Part shown: positions 1-5,052 of the stretch, in pieces | Layout: every line of letters begins with the position of its first letter | Numbering within the stretch: the stretch's first letter is position 1 | Source of the DNA: an uncultured bacterium | GTDB lineage: Bacteria > Bacillota > Clostridia > Lachnospirales > Lachnospiraceae | Assembly: GCA_905214365.1 (NCBI GenBank) | Contig: CAJMMH010000215.1 | Location: forward strand, 1-5,052 | DNA: 5,052 bases | Direction of reading: 5' to 3' | Made by a program: the position numbers and the translations under genes | Notes under the pieces: generated by a model | Told to the model about the DNA's origin: nothing | Seen by the model: only the letters and a program-made list of their open reading frames with translations | Databases searched by the model: none

Positions 1-1274
1 ATGGCGGCGCGGCTTTCGTGCTGGTGTATCTGGTTTTTCTTGTAATTCTCGGACTGCCGGTTATGGTAACCGAGCTTGCAGTCGGACGTGCCAGCCAAAA
101 GAGCATCGCGCGTTCCTTTCATGTGCTGGAGCCAAAGGGTTCTAAATGGCACATCTACAGCTGGTTCGGATTCGCAGGCAATTACCTGCTGATGATGTTC
201 TACACAGTAATCGCTGGATGGCTGATTCTGTACTGCTTTAAAATGGCATCCGGAAGCTTTTCCGGTCTTGACGCGGATGGCGTTGCCGGCGAATTCTCCT
301 CACTGATGAACCAGCCTGAAATTATGCTTGCGTTTATGGCCGTTGTTATTGTGATCGGGATGGCAGTCTGCCTGCAGGGTCTTCAGAATGGCGTAGAAAA
401 AGTTACGAAACCGATGATGCTGTGCCTGCTGGCTCTGATGCTGGTTCTTGCGGTCCGTTCACTGACGCTAAAGGGCGGCGGCGAAGGGCTCCGCTTTTAT
501 CTGCAGCCCAATTTCCATAACCTGGTTTACAATGCAGACGGCAAATGGATTCTGGGCGAAACCATTTTTGCCGCAATGGGACAGGCATTTTTCACCCTGT
601 CGCTTGGCATCGGTGCCATCGCCATCTTCGGAAGCTACATTGACAAGAGCCATTCCCTGGGCGGGGAAGCCATCCGCATCTGCGCGCTCGATACGTTTGT
701 TGCGTTTGTTGCCGGCCTGATTATTTTCCCGGCCTGCTCCGCCTACAACGTAGCTGCAGCATCCGGTCCTTCCCTAGTATTCATTACACTGCCGAATATC
801 TTTAACGAGATGCCGCTCGGACGCGTATGGGGATTTCTGTTCTTTGTGTTCCTCTCATTCGCGGCAATATCCACCATTATCGCAGTGTTTGAAAACATCA
901 TCTCATTTTCCATTGAGAAATGGAACTGGAGCAGGAAAAAGGCAGTCGTTGTCAACTGCATCGCTGTTCTGATTCTTTCCGCGCCCTGTGCGCTTGGCTT
1001 TAACCTGCTATCCGGCTTCACCATTCTCGGCATGGATATTTCCGGCTTTGAAGATTTCCTGGTCAGCCAGAACATTCTGCCGCTTGGCTCTCTGGTTTAC
1101 CTGCTGTTCTGTGTCTCCCGCCGCGGATGGGGCTGGAACAATTTTCTTGCGGAAGCCAATGCCGGAGACGGCGTAAAGTTCCCGTCCGGCGTGCGCTTTT
1201 ATGTATCAAAGATTCTGCCGATTATCGTTCTGTTCATCTTCTTCATGGGATACTGGAACCAGTTCGGCGGCTGA
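1..1274 (+). CDS. Sodium-dependent symporter of the NSS (neurotransmitter:sodium symporter) family, 5' end missing
   Basis: This is an integral membrane symporter that would use the sodium gradient to import an amino acid or related small amine. The reading frame is open from base 3 and gives 423 visible residues ending in TGA. It begins with GGAAFVLVYLVF, which matches the family's start of TM2 (NGGGAF...). TM1, with much of the sodium and substrate site, therefore lies outside the window, and roughly 35-45 residues are missing. Ten hydrophobic helices are visible. The diagnostic TM6 segment GQAFFTLSLGIGA is at about residues 194-206, and TM8 (FAAISTIIAVFEN) is at about 286-298. The protein ends shortly after the eleventh helix (FMGYWNQFGG), so the full protein would have 11 helices like MhsT/TnaT rather than 12 like LeuT. 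The GTG at 18 is not a credible start because family homology continues upstream of it. Substrate cannot be assigned; tryptophan or other hydrophobic amino acids are typical of 11-helix relatives. The gene ends before a strong terminator. Confidence 0.93.
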   Translation, partial: GGAAFVLVYLVFLVILGLPVMVTELAVGRASQKSIARSFHVLEPKGSKWHIYSWFGFAGNYLLMMFYTVIAGWLILYCFKMASGSFSGLDADGVAGEFSSLMNQPEIMLAFMAVVIVIGMAVCLQGLQNGVEKVTKPMMLCLLALMLVLAVRSLTLKGGGEGLRFYLQPNFHNLVYNADGKWILGETIFAAMGQAFFTLSLGIGAIAIFGSYIDKSHSLGGEAIRICALDTFVAFVAGLIIFPACSAYNVAAASGPSLVFITLPNIFNEMPLGRVWGFLFFVFLSFAAISTIIAVFENIISFSIEKWNWSRKKAVVVNCIAVLILSAPCALGFNLLSGFTILGMDISGFEDFLVSQNILPLGSLVYLLFCVSRRGWGWNNFLAEANAGDGVKFPSGVRFYVSKILPIIVLFIFFMGYWNQFGG

Positions 1275-1319
1275 GCAATGGATTCTCAGTAAATTACAGG
1301 CGGTTGGCATTAATCACCC

Positions 1320-1362
1320 AAGGCGGATCATGCATCATTTTCCATGCATGATCCGCCTTTTT
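1320..1362 (+). terminator. Intrinsic terminator of the NSS symporter gene, in the convergent gap
   Basis: A perfect 16-bp stem (1320-1335 with 1344-1359; left arm AAGGCGGATCATGCAT) encloses an 8-base loop and runs into five T residues (1358-1362). It starts 45 bases after the symporter stop. Read on the opposite strand the same stem is followed by only two T residues and then GGG. It is therefore a good terminator for the + strand and a weaker one for the convergent importer operon, whose stop codon is 27 bases away. No other hairpin with a U-run is visible for the operon, so the stem may serve both sides. Confidence 0.9.
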
Positions 1363-1386
1363 CAAATACATTATTTCCGATACGCA

Positions 1387-2208
1387 TTACAGATTCTGTT
1401 CTTTCCGGCTTCCTCTTCGCTGCAGCGCTCCCGCAAGGTCCGTAATGCACACAAGCACCGTTGTTAAAAACACGCCCGGAATTACAACAATCCACCAGGC
1501 TCCCGTCAGCATTGCATTCTGCGCCAGCGACAGCAGGCTTCCCCACGAAATTACGCCGACCGGAAGGCCAAGCCCCATAAAGCTGAGCGCTGACTCCATC
1601 AAAATTGCGCTGCGGATATTCATGACCGCCATATACAGAACGGCAGGCAGAAAATTAGGCAGCAGATGGCTTCTCAGCTGATACCAAAATCCCGCGCCCA
1701 TACACTGTGCCGCTTCTATGTACCCGGCTGAACGGATTTTTACCGTCTCTGTCCGAATTACCTTCGCCATACTCATCCAGCCGCTCAGACCAATCACAGC
1801 TATCAGACTGAATACCGTTGCTTTTCCTGCAATTGCCTGCAGAAACATCACAAGCAGCAATTCCGGAATGCAGATCAGCAAATCTGTCAGATTTATCAGA
1901 AGCTCCCCTGTCCTCGCCCCTGCGCAGGCAGCCGCCGTTCCGACCACTGCAGCGATCCCAAACGAAATCGCGGCCGCTCCAATTCCGATCAGCAGTGAAA
2001 TCCGGCCTCCTGACCAGATCATCGAAAACAGATCCCGTCCCATCGAGTCCGTTCCGAACAGAAATTCCGGACATGGTGACCTATTGCAGTGTACAAGATC
2101 CATATATTGCGGATTCTTTACCGGAAGTAATGGAAAAATCAGACAGCCGGCTGTAATCACTATTAGAACCGCAGCTGCCTTCTTTCCGTTTCCTTTTTTC
2201 CCTTCCAT
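1387..2208 (-). CDS. ABC importer permease, DppC/OppC/NikC type (second permease of the operon)
   Basis: This is the inner permease subunit of a peptide/nickel-class ABC importer, forming the membrane channel with the preceding DppB-type protein. It has 273 residues, slightly shorter than the usual 275-300. A basic N-terminus precedes the first helix (about 11-30). The class signature FGTDSMGRDLFSMIWSGGRISL is at about 51-72. The EAA loop that docks the ATPase is intact (IEAAQCMGAG, about 164-173, followed by LLPNFLP). The conserved MESALSFMGLGLP and SWGSLL motifs follow at about 204-216 and 221-226. The ATG is supported by AGGAG seven bases upstream (2216-2220) and lies 30 bases after the upstream permease stop. 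The C-terminus (LQRRGSRKEQNL) lacks the common LRDALDPR-like ending. No ATPase gene follows. The substrate could be a peptide, nickel or another small ligand; the permease alone does not decide. Confidence 0.94.
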   Translation of the reverse strand: MEGKKGNGKKAAAVLIVITAGCLIFPLLPVKNPQYMDLVHCNRSPCPEFLFGTDSMGRDLFSMIWSGGRISLLIGIGAAAISFGIAAVVGTAAACAGARTGELLINLTDLLICIPELLLVMFLQAIAGKATVFSLIAVIGLSGWMSMAKVIRTETVKIRSAGYIEAAQCMGAGFWYQLRSHLLPNFLPAVLYMAVMNIRSAILMESALSFMGLGLPVGVISWGSLLSLAQNAMLTGAWWIVVIPGVFLTTVLVCITDLAGALQRRGSRKEQNL

Positions 2209-2215
2209 TTGACTG

Positions 2216-2220
2216 CTCCT
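2216..2220 (-). promoter_or_regulatory. Ribosome-binding site of the DppC-type permease
   Basis: AGGAG on the - strand lies seven bases before the ATG at 2208-2206, inside the 30-base gap between the two permease genes. It fixes the start of the second permease and shows independent initiation rather than stop-start overlap. Confidence 0.75.
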
Positions 2221-2238
2221 GTTTGTTATGTATTTTTC

Positions 2239-3261
2239 TTAACCATTTCCATCCCATGTCCCGTTTTGCCGCATCCTCGGATTAATTCTCCCGCCAAACC
2301 ACCGCCCCGCCGCGTCAGCCAGCAGAACCGCTCCGCCCGACAGCATGCCGGTCAGCATCAGCAAGTTGTAATCCTGATACCGGACACTCTCATATGCCAG
2401 TGTCCCAAGCCCCGGATAGGAAAATACCACCTCAATTAGGTACGTCCCTCCCACAAGATGCGGCAGCGACACAGCCAGGATGCTCAGGTAAGACGGCAGC
2501 ATATTCATCAGGCAATACCGGAACAGGATTCTCCGTCTGCCAACGCCCCTTGCTCTCGCCCAGAGCACATAATCCGCTTTCAGTTCCTCTGTCATCAGGT
2601 TCCGGATCATGTACGCGTAATACCACAAATGGCTGAGCACCGCCACCGTAAGCGGAAGAATCAGATGCCGCAGCCGGTCCGGTATATCTGCCGCTTTTCC
2701 GGTCGAATATGCCCCGGATGCCGGAAGCCAGTGCAGCGTCACGGAAAACAGAAAAATCAGAAGCAGCGACAGCCAGAACTGCGGCACACAATCCAGCACC
2801 GTTCCCAGACGGCAGATCAGCCGGTCCGACAGCCGGTTCTCCCGAGAAGCGCAAAATACGCCCAGAAGAACCGACAGCAGCGCTGTCAGAAGAAAGGCTG
2901 TTCCTCCGAGAAGCAACGTATTTCCCGCCCGCTCCCGGATCACAAAAAGCGCGTCAGTTTTGTATTTATAGGAAATTCCAAATTCTCCGTTCAGCGCGTT
3001 TTTTAGCCATCGTACATACTGAACCGGAATCGGCTCATTCAAGCCAAGCCGCGCCTCTGCCTGCATCCGCTCTTCGGCGCTCATCTTCTGCACCCGTTCC
3101 CCGTACCAGGATACCAACGGATCTCCAGGCGCCAGACGGGCCATAAAAAACAGCAGGACAGACAATATCAGCATGCTGATCAGAAAACGGAACAGTCCCC
3201 TGCACCAGAACCCCATAGTCCGACCGTTTCCAGAGCGTATTTGAAAACAGCCTTCTGCCAT
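2239..3261 (-). CDS. ABC importer permease, DppB/OppB/NikB type (first permease of the operon)
   Basis: This is the partner permease of the heterodimeric membrane channel. With the start chosen here it has 340 residues. The first helix (about 22-43) runs into the class motif ARLAPGDPL (41-49). An extracytoplasmic segment with ARLGLNEPIPVQYVRWL (70-86) and GEFGISY (92-98) follows, then about five further helices. The EAA-type cytoplasmic loop is recognisable as ARARGVGRRRILFRY (235-249), and FSYPGLGTLAYESV (280-293) is the usual late motif. The frame is open further upstream to an ATG at 3357, but that would overlap the binding-protein gene by 80 bases. The ATG at 3259-3261 lies 16 bases after that gene's stop and has AGGA just upstream, so it is preferred. 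Another ATG at 3214-3216 (325 residues) fits family N-termini even better but has no clear ribosome-binding site. Membership of a coupled operon is clear; ligand is unknown. Confidence 0.93.
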   Translation of the reverse strand: MAEGCFQIRSGNGRTMGFWCRGLFRFLISMLILSVLLFFMARLAPGDPLVSWYGERVQKMSAEERMQAEARLGLNEPIPVQYVRWLKNALNGEFGISYKYKTDALFVIRERAGNTLLLGGTAFLLTALLSVLLGVFCASRENRLSDRLICRLGTVLDCVPQFWLSLLLIFLFSVTLHWLPASGAYSTGKAADIPDRLRHLILPLTVAVLSHLWYYAYMIRNLMTEELKADYVLWARARGVGRRRILFRYCLMNMLPSYLSILAVSLPHLVGGTYLIEVVFSYPGLGTLAYESVRYQDYNLLMLTGMLSGGAVLLADAAGRWFGGRINPRMRQNGTWDGNG

Positions 3262-3265
3262 TTTT

Positions 3266-3270
3266 TCCTG
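3266..3270 (-). promoter_or_regulatory. Ribosome-binding site that decides the DppB-type permease start
   Basis: Read on the - strand, CAGGA precedes AAAA and the ATG at 3261-3259. It lies in the 16-base gap after the TAA of the binding-protein gene. The spacing is short (4 bases after AGGA) but acceptable. The downstream candidate ATG (3214-3216) has only GGAA about 12 bases away and CGG close by, so the upstream ATG is favoured. Confidence 0.6.
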
Positions 3271-3277
3271 TATTCCA

Positions 3278-4867
3278 TTACTCAATGGTCCACTCCTGTA
3301 CATTCCAGAAAATTCCGACGCCATGATGACCGAGTATCTTATCGGCATCAATGCCATGAACTCTGGAACTTACTACATAATTGGCGTCAATGTAGCAGAT
3401 AAACGCATACGCCGGATCCTTCGCCAACTCTTCCTGAAAGATCCCGTAATACTTCATCCGCTGTTCCTCATCTGTCGTCTGTCTCGCCCGGATCAGCGCT
3501 TCATCCACCTTTGCGTTGGAATATCCGGAATAATTGGCTCCCTTTCCGGTACCGAACACCTTGTAGGTATGGTCGTCCGCATCAAACGGACTGCCCCATC
3601 CGATCAGGCACGCCATCTGATTTTCCCAGTCCATCTGTACCGGGATTTCAACCGTTGCATTGATTCCTGCCTCCCGAAGCTGCTGCGCCGCTGCCTGGGC
3701 AATATTGATCCGGTCCTGCTCGCCGGACATCACACTGATTACAAATCCAATCTGTTCTCCGTCCCGCTCATAAAAACCGTCTTTTCCCATCTGACAGCCG
3801 GCCGCCTCCAGAATCTCTGCAGATTTCTGCGGGTTATATTCATAATGCTCCACGTTTTCATCGTTATACCGGTTCCGCTGCAGCGGACCGTACGCAGCCA
3901 TTCCCTGTCCTAGAAGAACGGAATCAATAATTGCCTGACGGTCAATCGCATAGCAGACTGCCGGAATCAGATCCCGGTTCTTCGTCCAATATGCATTATT
4001 AAAATTAAACATGATTCCACGGTAATCCGCCGTTGTCATATCATATCGGACAAAATCCTCCATGCCGTCAAAGACCGCTGCATTCTGCGGATCCAGCAGC
4101 GCCATATCCAGCTCTCCGGCCTGCAGCTGAAGCGACTGCACATTGTCATCCGCAGTGATCTGAAATACAATCCGGTCAATGCCAGGCTCACCAAGATAAT
4201 AATCCTCATTCTTAATCAGCGAAATGGCCTGTCCCTGATCCCAGTATTCCAGCTTATACGGGCCGGTTCCGACCGGATTGCGGAAAAAGTCCGACTCCTG
4301 CATATCCTCTCCCTCTAACAGATGCTCCGGAAGAATTGCTCTTGTCATGTATTCCAGAAACGCGGCATTTGGCTCATCCAGCTGAAACACAACTGTCTGG
4401 TCATCCACAGCAGTTACCGACTCTACATCTTCATAATCCGGCGCGTTTTCGGAAGCATTAGCAGGATCCATGATTGCTTCAATCGTAAACACCACATCCT
4501 CCGCCGTAAACGGCTCCCCGTCATGCCACAAAATGCCGTCCCGGATATGAAAGGTATAGGTATAGGCATCCTCGTCATACTCCCAGGACTCCGCAAGGCC
4601 GGGGACAATCTCATTTTCACCGTTGTGCGCCGTCAGACCGTTAAACAGAAGCACATTAATCTCACAGTGCTCATCCATCGCCGGATTGATGCGGGTGTAA
4701 TCCGCGGACCCGTACACTAACGTCGTCTCCTCCTGTCCGTTCTCTTCGCCTGCGGCTGCATCGTTCCAGCTTCCAAAGACGCTTCCGGCAGCAGCCGCAA
4801 GCAGCAGAACGGATGCGGTAATCCCTCGTTTTCTATTATTTTCTGCCTTTCTTTCTGTTCTTCTCAT
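3278..4867 (-). CDS. Extracellular solute-binding protein, family 5 (SBP_bac_5; peptide/nickel-type ABC importer)
   Basis: This is the ligand-capturing protein of the importer and the first gene of the operon. It has 529 residues, the usual size for family 5. A basic N-terminus (RRTERKAENNRKR) and hydrophobic stretch (about 16-32) form an export signal. The segment DAAA before G40 fits signal peptidase I, and no lipobox cysteine is present. The family signature covers about residues 91-117 (LAESWEYDED, then FHIRDGILWHDG), followed by EPFTAEDVVFTIEAI. Other typical blocks are NPVGTGPYKL (197-206), FNFNNAYW (287-294), PAVCYAIDRQAI (302-313), YGPLQ (326-330), and the second-lobe region with EAAGC (354-358) and AAAQQLREAGI (392-402). 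It ends with GHHGVGIFWNVQEWTIE. GGAGG lies seven bases upstream of the ATG. Ligand is not readable from sequence: peptides, nickel chelates and other small molecules all occur in this family. Confidence 0.93.
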   Translation of the reverse strand: MRRTERKAENNRKRGITASVLLLAAAAGSVFGSWNDAAAGEENGQEETTLVYGSADYTRINPAMDEHCEINVLLFNGLTAHNGENEIVPGLAESWEYDEDAYTYTFHIRDGILWHDGEPFTAEDVVFTIEAIMDPANASENAPDYEDVESVTAVDDQTVVFQLDEPNAAFLEYMTRAILPEHLLEGEDMQESDFFRNPVGTGPYKLEYWDQGQAISLIKNEDYYLGEPGIDRIVFQITADDNVQSLQLQAGELDMALLDPQNAAVFDGMEDFVRYDMTTADYRGIMFNFNNAYWTKNRDLIPAVCYAIDRQAIIDSVLLGQGMAAYGPLQRNRYNDENVEHYEYNPQKSAEILEAAGCQMGKDGFYERDGEQIGFVISVMSGEQDRINIAQAAAQQLREAGINATVEIPVQMDWENQMACLIGWGSPFDADDHTYKVFGTGKGANYSGYSNAKVDEALIRARQTTDEEQRMKYYGIFQEELAKDPAYAFICYIDANYVVSSRVHGIDADKILGHHGVGIFWNVQEWTIE

Positions 4868-4874
4868 CCTGTTT

Positions 4875-4879
4875 CCTCC
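4875..4879 (-). promoter_or_regulatory. Ribosome-binding site of the solute-binding protein gene
   Basis: GGAGG on the - strand sits seven bases before the ATG at 4867-4865, a near-ideal arrangement that fixes this start. An out-of-frame ATG at 4881-4879 overlaps the GGAGG and would encode five codons ending in a TGA that overlaps the real ATG; it has no ribosome-binding site of its own. Confidence 0.8.
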
Positions 4880-4891
4880 ATTTTGATACCA

Positions 4892-5052
4892 TGTGCTCCC
4901 GGAATCTCATTGTACCTGAATTTGCGAGAGGATTTTTTGTCGGAGGCGCCTGAATTTTTGAGGCGTACGCGGTGCGTACGTTGATAAAATTCAGACGTCT
5001 CCGGCGGAAAATCAGCCGCAAAGCCAGGTGCATAAGAGATTCCGAGAGTACA
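4892..5052. repeat. Long imperfect inverted repeat (about 80-base arms), probably continuing past the window edge
   Basis: Paired blocks, from outside in, are: 4892-4908 with 5036-5052; 4911-4918 with 5025-5032; 4921-4926 with 5017-5022; 4931-4940 with 5004-5013; 4941-4958 with 4986-5003; and a core hairpin 4964-4970 (CGTACGC) with 4974-4980, loop GGT. By hand count there are about 58 Watson-Crick pairs. Small internal loops separate the blocks, but their lengths cancel, so the outermost and innermost blocks share one centre (base 4972). The outermost pair reaches the last base of the window, so the element may be longer. There is no U-run after either arm, so it is not a simple terminator. 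It could be a MITE-like or BIME-like mobile palindrome, or the gene of a hairpin-rich RNA. Confidence 0.85.
4909..4914 (-). promoter_or_regulatory. Possible -10 box of the importer operon
   Basis: TACAAT on the - strand differs from TATAAT at one base and lies 41 bases before the binding-protein ATG, a plausible leader length. No good -35 element is found at 17-19 bases (the sequence there is A-rich, AAAAAT/AAAAAA). It lies within the left arm of the long inverted repeat, so the match could be coincidental and the true promoter could lie beyond the window. Confidence 0.3.

Noticed and set aside
1320..1359. The hairpin between the convergent genes as an attachment site or operator, because of its nested ATGCAT palindromes
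   Set aside because: The perfect stem followed directly by a T-run just after a stop codon is fully explained as an intrinsic terminator.
2458..3006. A 182-codon + strand reading frame opposite the DppB-type permease
   Set aside because: It is rich in Q, R, P and S as expected of a shadow frame, lacks a ribosome-binding site, and lies antisense to a gene with clear family motifs.
3262..3357. Upstream extension of the DppB-type permease to an ATG at 3357
   Set aside because: The 32 extra residues would lie mostly within the binding-protein gene, have no helix or family similarity, and the ATG at 3261 has a ribosome-binding site right after the preceding stop.
3323..3913. A 196-codon + strand reading frame opposite the binding-protein gene
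   Set aside because: It is antisense to a strongly supported family-5 binding protein, and no domain is recognisable in the translation.
4864..4881. A five-codon leader peptide frame whose TGA overlaps the binding-protein ATG
   Set aside because: Its start codon overlaps the GGAGG used by the real gene and has no ribosome-binding site of its own, so translational coupling is unlikely.
4836..5033. A 65-codon - strand reading frame running through the palindrome into the start of the binding-protein gene
   Set aside because: It lies mostly inside the inverted repeat, has no ribosome-binding site, and overlaps the well-supported start of the binding protein by 32 bases. Its frame stays open to the window edge, as a repeat can do by chance, and its product is highly basic with no recognisable domain.

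Overview
The window looks like an ordinary chromosomal stretch from an anaerobic Firmicute, most likely a clostridial/Lachnospiraceae-type gut bacterium. This is inferred from AGGAG/GGAGG ribosome-binding sites, roughly balanced base composition, an 11-helix bacterial NSS symporter, and the style of the family-5 solute-binding protein. The genus cannot be fixed from the sequence.

Layout. On the + strand, bases 1-1274 hold the 3' part of a sodium-dependent amino-acid-type symporter (NSS family). Its N-terminus, including helix TM1, lies left of the window. A strong intrinsic terminator (1320-1362) follows, in a short convergent gap. From 4867 down to 1387 on the - strand runs a three-gene ABC importer operon of the peptide/nickel (Dpp/Opp/Nik) class: an extracellular solute-binding protein, a DppB/OppB-type permease and a DppC/OppC-type permease. 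The spacings are 16 and 30 bases, each with its own ribosome-binding site. No ATPase gene follows the second permease, so the two ATPases needed to power the importer must lie elsewhere.

Right edge. Upstream of the binding-protein gene, bases 4892-5052 form one very long imperfect inverted repeat centred on base 4972, with arms of about 80 bases, and it probably runs past the window edge. It is the least ordinary thing here. It is not explained by the importer genes, and a possible -10 box for the operon sits inside one arm. Its mismatches are mostly G.U-tolerant when read as + strand RNA, which hints at a structured RNA or a mobile palindromic element oriented away from the operon.

Functionally, the window is transport: a cation-coupled symporter and a binding-protein-dependent importer, convergently arranged and probably unrelated in regulation. 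Apart from the long palindrome, I see no sign of a novel multi-gene system.
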